DNA from: Actinomycetes bacterium
GTDB taxonomy: Bacteria > Actinomycetota > Acidimicrobiia > Acidimicrobiales > RAAP-2
Assembly: GCA_021850345.1 (NCBI GenBank)
Contig: JAJZMN010000213.1
Coordinates: 1 to 13,015 of the forward strand
Direction of reading: 5' to 3'
DNA: 13,015 nucleotides
Shown here: piece after piece, positions 7,250 to 13,015 of the stretch
Numbering within the stretch: position 1 is the stretch's first letter
Layout of the letters: each line of letters begins with the position of its first letter
Notes under the pieces: generated by a model
The model's input: only the letters and a program-made list of their open reading frames with translations
Database searches by the model: none
What the model was told of the DNA's origin: nothing
Translations under genes and position numbers: made by a program

Positions 7250-7266
7250 CGGTCGGGGCCCGACCG
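7250..7266 (-). terminator. Perfect 8-1-8 palindrome after the Fur-family gene, possible terminator or operator
   Basis: CGGTCGGG and CCCGACCG flank a single G (7258), forming a perfect inverted repeat 33 nt past the Fur-family stop and about 50 nt before the start of the membrane gene at 7200. There is no T-run, which is common in GC-rich actinobacteria. It could equally be a protein-binding site. Confidence 0.35.
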
Positions 7267-7298
7267 TCCGGACACACCTTGCCGGCGCACAGCTTGCC

Positions 7299-7832
7299 CT
7301 ACCCTTCGTCGCCGGTCACATTCGGAGGACTCTCGGCACCGCAATCGGCGCAGCGGCCGAGGATGGCGAAGTGGTGCGGGTCGATCGTGAAGCCGTAGCG
7401 CTCGAGCGCTTCGCGTGCGAGCCCGGCGAAGAACTCTTCGGGTGCCTCGAACCGCCGACCGCATCGCTCGCAGATCAGGTGCGAGTGCGCGCTCGACGCC
7501 AGCTGGTAGGTGGCAGGTCCGTGGCCGAGATGGGTGTGGACGATGACCCCCAAACGCTCGAGCTCCTCGAGGTTGCGGTAGATCGTGGAGAGGTGCACGT
7601 CGGGCGCCCGGGACTGCACCGCCGCAGCCAGGTCCTCGACCGAGCGGTGGTCACTCGACCCGAAGAGGACCTCGAGAAGGACCCGGCGCGACGCCGTCGC
7701 CCGGCCGCCGCCGGCACGGACCAGAGCGAGGACCTCTTCGACCGAAGCGGGCACTGGCTCGGCGGGCACCGGCCCGGCGGGCACCGGCTCGGCGGGAGCG
7801 GGCGACTTGCCGCCGTTCACGGAACTGGACAC
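7299..7832 (-). CDS. Fur-family metal-responsive transcriptional regulator (Nur/Zur-like candidate)
   Basis: The 177-residue protein has the Fur winged-helix domain (about 31-105), with recognition helix STIYRNLEELERLG (82-95), and a dimerisation domain with two structural zinc knuckles CERC (121-124) and CADC (161-164). Candidate metal ligands are His102, His105, His116, His118, His153 and His154. Fur-family repressors bind DNA when loaded with Fe, Zn, Ni or Mn. Here the divergent neighbour is a nickel/cobalt permease, which suggests a Nur-like role; Zur or Fur cannot be excluded. A 30-residue Pro/Ala N-terminal extension, from a 15-bp repeat, is unusual for the family. The GTG at 7832 lies 6 nt after a TANNNT hexamer and is also preceded by GGAG; a start nearer residue 31 is possible. 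Confidence 0.9.
   Translation of the reverse strand: MSSSVNGGKSPAPAEPVPAGPVPAEPVPASVEEVLALVRAGGGRATASRRVLLEVLFGSSDHRSVEDLAAAVQSRAPDVHLSTIYRNLEELERLGVIVHTHLGHGPATYQLASSAHSHLICERCGRRFEAPEEFFAGLAREALERYGFTIDPHHFAILGRCADCGAESPPNVTGDEG
7751..7795. repeat. Three tandem copies of a 15-bp unit in the Fur-family gene
   Basis: GCACCGGCTCGGCGG-type units at 7751-7765, 7766-7780 and 7781-7795 differ by single bases. On the minus strand they encode the PVPAE/PVPAG repeats of the N-terminal extension. The 15-bp length keeps the reading frame. Confidence 0.85.
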
Positions 7833-7838
7833 GACTCC

Positions 7839-7844
7839 ACGCTA
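7839..7844 (-). promoter_or_regulatory. Possible -10 element (TAGCGT) of the Fur-family gene
   Basis: On the minus strand TAGCGT (TANNNT pattern) is followed by GGAGTC and the GTG at 7832, the same 6-nt spacing seen before two other genes in the window. The GGAG between them could instead be a close Shine-Dalgarno site, so leaderless and led transcripts are both possible. Confidence 0.35.
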
Positions 7845-7906
7845 GACAGCCGCGCCTCCTCCTCCAGTGATCCGCCGATAGGTCGCCCCTCCCTGGCGGG
7901 CGGCCG

Positions 7907-7919
7907 GGCCCTTCGTCCT
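7907..7919 (+). repeat. Left copy of a 13-bp inverted repeat flanking the NiCoT gene
   Basis: GGCCCTTCGTCCT here is the exact reverse complement of 9069-9081, immediately after the permease stop. The two copies bracket the permease and its promoter. Confidence 0.7.
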
Positions 7920-7941
7920 TTCTGTCGATCTCCGGGGTCTA

Positions 7942-7969
7942 TTGCAAATGATTCGCTTTTCGGTATTGT
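7942..7969 (+). promoter_or_regulatory. AT-rich promoter and possible metalloregulator site for the NiCoT gene
   Basis: This is the most AT-rich stretch of the region. TTGCAA (7942-7947) and TATTGT (7964-7969), 16 bp apart, can serve as -35 and -10, with the GTG at 7976 falling 7 nt after the -10. Within it GCAAA-TGA-TTCGC (7944-7956) is an imperfect inverted repeat that would overlap the -35 and so suit a repressor. The TTGCAA half resembles the TTGCAA-N5-TTGCAA form reported for Nur sites, but the second half matches poorly. Confidence 0.5.
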
Positions 7970-7975
7970 GTGCAG

Positions 7976-9067
7976 GTGCGGTTCCGTGCCACCCTGGGCT
8001 CGCTCACCCCGCGAGAGCGCCTCAAGCTCGCCGCCATGGCCAGCTGCGTCTTGGCCCTGCTCGCGGCGGGCACCGCGCTGCTCCTCGCCGCGGCGCCTCA
8101 CCACTTCCGGCTGAACCGCACGGAAGTCTTCGGCATCGGAACCGGGCTGCTCGCTCTGACCCTCGGGATGCGCCATGCGTTCGACGCCGACCACATCTCG
8201 GCGATCGACAACACGACGCGATCGCTCATGGGGCGAGGTGAGCGGCCGCTGTCCGTCGGCTTCTTCTTCTCGCTCGGGCACTCGAGCGTCGTGTTCGTGC
8301 TGGCGGTCGCGCTCGGCGTCGGTCTGCGCTCCCTCACCGGTCAGGTGAGCAACGGCGCGTCGGCGCTCCACCACGTGACCACGATCGTCGGCACCGGCGT
8401 CTCGGGCGCCTTCCTGTACCTGATCGCCGCCCTCAACGTGGTGATCCTCGTCTCGGTCGCGAGAGCGTTCTCGGGCATGCGCCGCGGTCGCTACGACGAG
8501 GCGATGCTCGAGCAGCAGCTCAACCAGCGCGGCTTCATGAACCGGTTCTTCGGACCGCTCGCCCGGCGCATCGACAAGCCGTGGAAGATGTACCCGATCG
8601 GTGTGCTGTTCGGCCTCGGCTTCGACACGGCGACCGAGGTCGCGCTCCTCGTCGTCTCCGGCTCGGCGGTGGCGAACGGCCTGCCGATCTGGGCCGTGCT
8701 CTCGCTGCCGCTCCTGTTCGCCGGAGGGATGTCGCTCTTCGACATGCTCGACGGCTGCTTCATGAACTTCGCTTACGGATGGGCCTTCTCCCAGCCGGTC
8801 CGCAAGGTGTACTACAACCTCGTCATCACCGCGTTGTCCGTCGCGGTTGCGCTCCTCGTCGGGACCATCGAGCTGCTGGCGTTGCTCGGGAGCGAGCTCG
8901 ACCTCCACGGCGCCCTCTGGCGCCTCGTCGGCGCCGTCAACATCAACACGGCCGGGTTCGCGATCGTGGTGCTCTTCGTCGTCACCTGGGTGGTGGCACT
9001 CGCGGTCTGGCGCTTCGGGCGGATCGAGGACCGCTGGACGCCAGGTGCCTCCGGAGCCGAGGACTGA
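7976..9067 (+). CDS. NiCoT-family nickel/cobalt permease
   Basis: NiCoT proteins import Ni2+ and/or Co2+ with high affinity for urease, hydrogenase, Ni-superoxide dismutase or cobalamin. The 363-residue product carries the signature motifs: RHAFDADHI (66-74, the H-x4-DH metal site), GFFFSLGHS (95-103), LFGLGFDTATE (211-221) and GGMSLFDMLDG (250-260), with about eight hydrophobic spans. Length matches HoxN/NixA relatives (330-380). Two GTGs, at 7970 and 7976, can start the ORF; 7976 is chosen because the -10-like TATTGT ends at 7969, which would make a leaderless transcript. It is divergent from a Fur-family regulator, so metal-dependent repression is likely. Sequence alone does not separate nickel from cobalt. 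Confidence 0.95.
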   Translation: MRFRATLGSLTPRERLKLAAMASCVLALLAAGTALLLAAAPHHFRLNRTEVFGIGTGLLALTLGMRHAFDADHISAIDNTTRSLMGRGERPLSVGFFFSLGHSSVVFVLAVALGVGLRSLTGQVSNGASALHHVTTIVGTGVSGAFLYLIAALNVVILVSVARAFSGMRRGRYDEAMLEQQLNQRGFMNRFFGPLARRIDKPWKMYPIGVLFGLGFDTATEVALLVVSGSAVANGLPIWAVLSLPLLFAGGMSLFDMLDGCFMNFAYGWAFSQPVRKVYYNLVITALSVAVALLVGTIELLALLGSELDLHGALWRLVGAVNINTAGFAIVVLFVVTWVVALAVWRFGRIEDRWTPGASGAED

Positions 9068-9068
9068 C

Positions 9069-9081
9069 AGGACGAAGGGCC
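9069..9081 (-). repeat. Right copy of the 13-bp inverted repeat flanking the NiCoT gene
   Basis: AGGACGAAGGGCC starts 2 bp after the permease stop and is the exact reverse complement of 7907-7919. It runs straight into the 8-bp tandem repeats. Confidence 0.7.
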
Positions 9082-9156
9082 GGGGGACCGAGGGACCGAG
9101 GGACCGAGAGACCGAGGGGCCGAGAGGCCGAGGGGCCGGGGGACCGAGGGACCGCT
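9077..9156. repeat. Ten degenerate tandem copies of an 8-bp unit between convergent genes
   Basis: Ten 8-bp units of the form GGACCGAG or GGGCCGAG run without gaps from 9077 to 9156. They fill the whole space between the permease stop (9067) and the O-methyltransferase stop (9155-9157), and the last unit supplies the first two bases of that stop on the plus strand. The plus strand is purine-rich. No spacers are present, so this is not a CRISPR array; it is a microsatellite-like tract. Confidence 0.88.
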
Positions 9157-9823
9157 ACCGGGTCACGAGTGCCACGGCGAACCCGTCGTAGCCCTTCGAC
9201 CCGACCGTCTGCAGCGCGGTCACCACGAGACGGGGCTCGCTCCCCAGCACCTCGAGCGCCCTTCGCGTGCCTGCGACGACCGGATCGTCCGTGCCGGGCT
9301 CGAGGATGCGTCCACCCCGGACCACATTGTCGACGACGATCACCGTCCCGGGTCGCGACAGCCGGAGCGCCCACTCGACGTAGTGGGGGTAGGTCGGCTT
9401 GTCGGCGTCGACGAACACGAGGTCGAATGGATCGCCGCCCTCCCGTTCGATCGCGGCGAGCGAGTCGAGCGCGGGGCCGAGCCGGAGGTCGACGACTCCC
9501 GTGACCCCCGCGCTCTCGAAGTTGCCCCGCGCGACCTCTGCATGGTGCGGATCCAGCTCGAGCGTGATGACCGCGCCGCCCTCGCCGACGGCCCGTGCCA
9601 GCCAGATGGTGCTGTAGCCGGCGAGCGTCCCGATCTCGAGCACTCGGCGGACCCCGAGCGCCCGGGCGAGGACGTGGAGGAGCATGCCCTGGGGTGCCGA
9701 GACGTTGATGGGGGGCAACCCTGCCTCCTCCGCGGCACGCAGCGTCTCTTCGAAGACCGGGTCCTTCGGGAGCAGGGTGTCGGTGATGAAACGGTCAACT
9801 TCGGTCCACAGGTTGTCGTCCAT
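9155..9823 (-). CDS. SAM-dependent O-methyltransferase (CCoAOMT/COMT-like, family 3)
   Basis: The enzyme should transfer a methyl group from S-adenosylmethionine to a hydroxyl of a small catechol-like or phenolic substrate in the cytoplasm, with a divalent metal. The 222-residue protein has the expected parts: SAM motif VLEIGTLAGYST (61-72), acidic ribose contact LELD (88-91), metal-binding FVDADK (137-142, Asp139) and DN (165-166). SAPQGMLLHVLARALG (42-57) is the usual substrate-side helix. Length is typical (about 220). The ATG at 9823 follows AAGGGG; an upstream ATG at 9850 adds nine atypical residues. It starts 51 bp after the stop of the MFS gene on the same strand, so an operon is plausible. 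Substrate is unknown. Confidence 0.9.
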   Translation of the reverse strand: MDDNLWTEVDRFITDTLLPKDPVFEETLRAAEEAGLPPINVSAPQGMLLHVLARALGVRRVLEIGTLAGYSTIWLARAVGEGGAVITLELDPHHAEVARGNFESAGVTGVVDLRLGPALDSLAAIEREGGDPFDLVFVDADKPTYPHYVEWALRLSRPGTVIVVDNVVRGGRILEPGTDDPVVAGTRRALEVLGSEPRLVVTALQTVGSKGYDGFAVALVTR

Positions 9824-9873
9824 GCACCCCTTCGTAGCCGATCGGGGCACCGCCGCGCCGTCTCGAGTCGCGC

Positions 9874-11247
9874 TCAGCTGCCGTCATCTGCAGGCCTGAC
9901 CCGGGGGAGGCGCTGCCTGCTCGCCCTGCCCGGCACACCGCGCCAGCACAGCACGACCAAGGCGATGATCAGCGCGCAGCAGATCGCGCCGACCTCGAAG
10001 GGGAGCCATGGCACGACACCGAAGAACCCACCTGCCGGCGCGGCGGCGATCGCCGTCGCCCCGGTCTGGCTCGCGGCAAAGAGCCCCTGCGCGTGTCCGT
10101 GGCGCTCGGACGGGGTGCCCTCTCCGAGGAGGGATTGGGTCGCGGGAAGCGCAAGAGAGAAGCCGGCCGACTCCCAGATACCGAGCACCATGAGGGGGAC
10201 CACGCCGGGCACGAACGGGTAGCTGGCAAGGAAGCAGAGGGTCCAGACGAGTGCCGCCACGCCGAGCCAGCGCCGGTCGAAGTGGTCCGCCAGCCATCCT
10301 GCGGGACGCGACATGAGGGCGAACGGCAACGCGAACAGCGTCCAGCTCACCCCCACCTCCCACTCGGCTGCCCCGTGGCGCGTCATGAGCAGGGTCCAAC
10401 AGGACTCGTAGACGCCGGTGCTCACGCCGATGGCTGCCGAGGCGAGGAGCGCACCCCATACGGCGCGCGCCGCGGTCGTCCGTGGGAGCCGCCACCCCCC
10501 TCGCCAGGGCCTTCCTGTCGAGGGGCCCCGCCGGCCCAACTCGCGGCCGGATGATTCCTCCCTCACCGTGGGGACGGCACCGGAGAACGTCGCCTCGGGT
10601 GGACCTTCGGCCAGCGGCCCTTCGGCATCCCCGAGCGCGGAGGCGGCCCTGCCTGCGACAAGGACCGGCGCGAGGGCGACGACAGCGGCGACCCCGGCCG
10701 CGACGAAGAGCCACCGCATCGCGCCGACGCCCGCGATGCTCCCGAGGACGGGACCGACCGCGAGGCCGCCCAGCTGGGCACCGTAGATACGGCCGCTCGC
10801 CCGCCCGCGGTAGGAGAGCGGGACGGCGTGCGAGAGCATGGCGAGCGCCGCCACCATCGCCGCACCGGCACCCGCACCCTGGAGCGCACGGAATGCCACG
10901 TAGAAGGCCGCAGGAGCCGGGAGCAGGAAGAGGAGGCTCCCGGCCGCGTAGACGACCAATCCGGCGACGAGGACTGGGAGCCTGCCCAAGCGGTCCGAGA
11001 TGCGGCCCGAGCCGTATTGGAAGACGAACGCTGCGGCGAAGTAGGCGGCCATGACGCCGCCGACGACCGCGTCGGAGCCGCCGTGCGCCTTCACGTACAG
11101 CGGCAAAAGCGGGAGGATGGCTCCCGCTCCGGCCCACTGCAGCACCACTGCCAGCGACAGCGACCGAACGAGCCCTGCGACCTCGGCAGGGAACGCGCTC
11201 GACCCGCGCCGGGACGCGGCGACACCGAGATCGGAAGCCGCGTCCAT
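9874..11247 (-). CDS. Major facilitator superfamily transporter (DHA1-like efflux candidate)
   Basis: The 457-residue protein has about twelve hydrophobic spans in two halves. Motif A between spans 2 and 3 is clear, GRISDRLGRLPV (81-92), and a second-half echo reads GWLADHFDRRWL (317-328). The central cytoplasmic loop (about 203-258) is long, Pro/Gly/Arg-rich and probably disordered. These features fit a drug:H+ antiporter-type MFS protein, but substrate and direction cannot be read from sequence. The ATG at 11247 is chosen because the hydrophobic core begins about 27 residues later and the upstream open frame is antisense to the peptidase gene. A -10-like CATGAT lies 6 nt before it. Downstream on the same strand is the O-methyltransferase. 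Confidence 0.9.
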   Translation of the reverse strand: MDAASDLGVAASRRGSSAFPAEVAGLVRSLSLAVVLQWAGAGAILPLLPLYVKAHGGSDAVVGGVMAAYFAAAFVFQYGSGRISDRLGRLPVLVAGLVVYAAGSLLFLLPAPAAFYVAFRALQGAGAGAAMVAALAMLSHAVPLSYRGRASGRIYGAQLGGLAVGPVLGSIAGVGAMRWLFVAAGVAAVVALAPVLVAGRAASALGDAEGPLAEGPPEATFSGAVPTVREESSGRELGRRGPSTGRPWRGGWRLPRTTAARAVWGALLASAAIGVSTGVYESCWTLLMTRHGAAEWEVGVSWTLFALPFALMSRPAGWLADHFDRRWLGVAALVWTLCFLASYPFVPGVVPLMVLGIWESAGFSLALPATQSLLGEGTPSERHGHAQGLFAASQTGATAIAAAPAGGFFGVVPWLPFEVGAICCALIIALVVLCWRGVPGRASRQRLPRVRPADDGS

Positions 11248-11406
11248 CCGCTCATCATGCCCGCGGCAGGCGACTCGGCTGACCGCCCGCCGGCGTCCGC
11301 CGGCGCCCCCCGACAGTGCGCACGAAGCCACCCTCCCGCGTGCCGCAAGTACGCTCGGCTCTGCCGCATGCAGCCGGACCAGGCTGGCGGCCACAGGGAG
11401 GGCGCG

Positions 11407-12423
11407 ATGACCATCGAGACCTCGTACCGCTACGAGCAGATCAGCCCGAAGGCCTTCGAGCACCCAGCGGACCGGGCGGCAACCTCCGCCTTGCATGCCG
11501 TGCCGCTGCTCGACAAGGTGATCAAGCGGCTGATCGATCTCGGGCACGAGAGGCGGCTCCGCCAGATCGTGCTCGGCAACGCGGTCAAGGTCGGCCCCGA
11601 GCAGCTCGAGGAGATCTGGCGACGGTACGTTCAGGCGGCGACCATCCTCGACCTGCCGTCCGTCCCCGACCTCTACGTGTACAACCGGGCCGACGTGAAC
11701 GCCATGACGCTGGGTGCGAACCGCCCGATCGTGATCATGAACTCATCACTCGCCTCGGGCTACACGATCGATGAGGTGCAGACCGTGCTGGCGCACGAGG
11801 CGGGTCATGTGCTGTCCGAGCACTACTACTACACCACCGCCCTCGTGCTCCTGGGCCAGTTCCTCAACGGCGCACTCCCGAAGTCGCTGCTGCTCGGCCT
11901 GCCGGCACGAGCCATCTACTACGCGCTCTTGGAGTGGGCTCGCGCTGCGGAGCTGTCGGCGGACCGCGCGGCCGCACTCGTACGCGCCGACCCGCTCGAC
12001 CCTTGCCGGGTGCTGATGCGGCTCGCGGGTGGCGCGCTGAATGGCATGAACTTCGAGGCCTTCTTGAAGCAGGCGACCGAGTACCACGGGGAGGACGACC
12101 TCTTCTCGCGCAACGCGCGGTTCTGGGCGGAGCTCCGCATGGACCACCCCTTCGCCGTCCGCCGTGTGAGGGAGCTCGTCGAGTGGGTGCAGGCCGGAGA
12201 CTACGACCGGATCCGCTCGGGTTCCTACCCGAGACGCGGCCAAGAGCCTCCTCCCTCGGCGGAGTTCGACGCGGCGGTCGCCTCGTACCGTGCGAAGTTC
12301 ACGACGTTCTTGGAGCGTGCCGCTGGCGACGTGCAGCGTCTCGGAAGGCAGCTCAGCGACTGGCTGAAAGCACGCGCTCCCGGCAGTGCTGGTGCGGACG
12401 ACGACGAAGACGAGGACGCGTAG
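11407..12423 (+). CDS. M48-like zinc metallopeptidase
   Basis: The 338-residue protein has the gluzincin signature VLAHEAGHVLSEH, with His130, Glu131 and His134 as zinc ligands and catalytic base, and a third ligand Glu182 in AAELSADRAA, the usual M48 E-x3-D form. Weakly hydrophobic helices lie between them (143-173), so membrane association is possible, but there is no signal peptide. The tail is very acidic (DDDEDEDA) and encoded by a simple repeat. M48 enzymes such as HtpX degrade misfolded membrane proteins; the substrate here is unknown. The ATG at 11407 follows AGGGAGGG at good spacing. It is divergent from the MFS gene, with 159 bp between the start codons. Confidence 0.9.
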   Translation: MTIETSYRYEQISPKAFEHPADRAATSALHAVPLLDKVIKRLIDLGHERRLRQIVLGNAVKVGPEQLEEIWRRYVQAATILDLPSVPDLYVYNRADVNAMTLGANRPIVIMNSSLASGYTIDEVQTVLAHEAGHVLSEHYYYTTALVLLGQFLNGALPKSLLLGLPARAIYYALLEWARAAELSADRAAALVRADPLDPCRVLMRLAGGALNGMNFEAFLKQATEYHGEDDLFSRNARFWAELRMDHPFAVRRVRELVEWVQAGDYDRIRSGSYPRRGQEPPPSAEFDAAVASYRAKFTTFLERAAGDVQRLGRQLSDWLKARAPGSAGADDDEDEDA

Positions 12424-12445
12424 GACGAGGACGCGTAGGACGAGG
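12409..12445. repeat. 15-bp tandem repeat (2.5 copies) that duplicates the peptidase stop codon
   Basis: GACGAGGACGCGTAG occurs at 12409-12423 and 12424-12438, followed by a partial copy to 12445. The first copy ends the peptidase frame (DEDA then TAG), and the second repeats DEDA-TAG in the same frame. The two full copies are identical. Confidence 0.9.
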
Positions 12446-12462
12446 GGTCGCCCCGGTGGTCC

Positions 12463-13015
12463 TCAGCCGGCCGCGCCCTCCCCTGAGGGCTCGCCACCGC
12501 CGTGCAGCGGCCGCCATGGCCCTTCCATCTCCGGGACGGGGGTGAGGGGGCGGCCCTCGGTGAGCGCCACGTGGAGCTCACGCAGCTCGTCGGTCTCGAA
12601 GGCACTGTGCACCGCCCACAGGAAGGAGATCAGCCCGATCGCCGCAACGATCAGGTAGTCCCAAGGGAAGTGCACGGTGGCGCTCGTCGCGTGGGCCCCG
12701 AGGCTCCCGTAGTAGGACATGAGGAACAACGCGATCGAGAAGACGACGAACCACCAGGACGCCTGCACGTGCTTGCGTCCCTCCTCGTTGGAGAGGAGCC
12801 ACGTCGCCGTGGTCACGAGCACCAGCGCGACGGCGAACGCCGCGAAGTAGGTGCCGAACGTCCAGGAGCCGTGGACTGGGAGTGTCTTGGCGCTGCGCAG
12901 CACCCAACCACCCTTGGCCGCGATCCACACCCAGGCGGCGAGGAACACGAGCCCGAGCGTGAGGCCCTGGTTGGAGGACATGAACCCCTTCGCCGGTGCG
13001 TAGTACATGAGGTAG
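12463..13015 (-). CDS. C-terminal part of a membrane transporter, probably APC-family permease (partial)
   Basis: The visible 183 or so residues have four spans, near 15-31, 51-72, 84-101 and 117-135 counted from the ATG at 13008, then a soluble Pro/Gly-rich tail. The frame is open to the window edge (Tyr-Leu precede that Met), so this is most likely the C-terminal end of a longer protein rather than a full gene. The style of the last spans and the following FETDELRE segment resembles the C-terminus of amino-acid/polyamine permeases (APC superfamily), but no diagnostic motif lies inside the window. It is convergent with the peptidase gene, 39 bp apart. An independent small membrane protein starting at 13008 is the alternative. 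Confidence 0.6.
   Translation of the reverse strand, partial: YLMYYAPAKGFMSSNQGLTLGLVFLAAWVWIAAKGGWVLRSAKTLPVHGSWTFGTYFAAFAVALVLVTTATWLLSNEEGRKHVQASWWFVVFSIALFLMSYYGSLGAHATSATVHFPWDYLIVAAIGLISFLWAVHSAFETDELRELHVALTEGRPLTPVPEMEGPWRPLHGGGEPSGEGAAG

Noticed and set aside
7817..8908. Long minus-strand ORF across the permease gene.
   Set aside because: Charged low-complexity shadow; the plus strand carries all NiCoT motifs.
8581..9504. Plus-strand ORF overlapping permease, repeats and methyltransferase.
   Set aside because: Arg/Gly-rich readthrough of the 8-bp tract and shadow frames with no domain.
12443..12465. Terminator between peptidase and permease.
   Set aside because: GGGG-TCG-CCCC is only a 4-bp stem with no T-run; too weak to call.

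Overview
The window is about 13 kb of very GC-rich DNA, densely packed with genes, with codon use and protein families typical of an actinobacterium (Actinomycetota). The grounds are the high GC at third positions, frequent GTG starts, DUF6186-type small membrane proteins, and start codons sitting directly behind -10-like hexamers, which suggests leaderless transcripts. I cannot fix the genus. The window may lie in a less-studied class such as Acidimicrobiia, but that is a guess.

Left part (70-4654, minus strand): a complete kdpFABC potassium-uptake P-type ATPase operon, transcribed right to left. It is led by a 27-residue single-span membrane ORF that overlaps kdpF by GTGA, and kdpA overlaps kdpB in the same way. 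kdpB and kdpC are 11 bp apart. The sensor genes kdpD/kdpE are not visible; the operon runs off toward position 1 with only 69 bases left.

Middle part (4813-7200): a divergent pair of plus-strand membrane genes (a four-span protein with six ARPTTGP-type repeats, then a DUF6186-like protein that resembles its C-terminal half). These are followed by a convergent minus-strand gene for a single-span helical protein, a tiny plus-strand zinc-ribbon ORF, and a minus-strand four-span membrane protein. None has a known function.

Metal block (7299-9067): a Fur-family regulator (minus) divergent from a NiCoT nickel/cobalt permease (plus), with an AT-rich promoter/operator candidate between them. The layout suggests nickel-responsive (Nur-like) or other metal-responsive control.

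Right part (9155-13015): a minus-strand pair of an MFS exporter-like protein and a CCoAOMT-type O-methyltransferase, a divergent plus-strand M48-type zinc metallopeptidase, and at the edge the C-terminal part of a membrane transporter (probably an APC-family permease).

The most notable non-gene feature is the number of short tandem repeats (units of 8, 12, 15, 16, 21 and 22 bp), many sitting at gene ends or in promoters. No RNA gene, insertion sequence or CRISPR array was found. No stretch longer than 300 bases lacks a gene; the largest gaps are 4655-4812 and 11248-11406. I did not find a convincing new multi-gene system; the best leads are the extra kdp micro-ORF, the duplicated DUF6186-like pair, and the flanked Fur/NiCoT unit.
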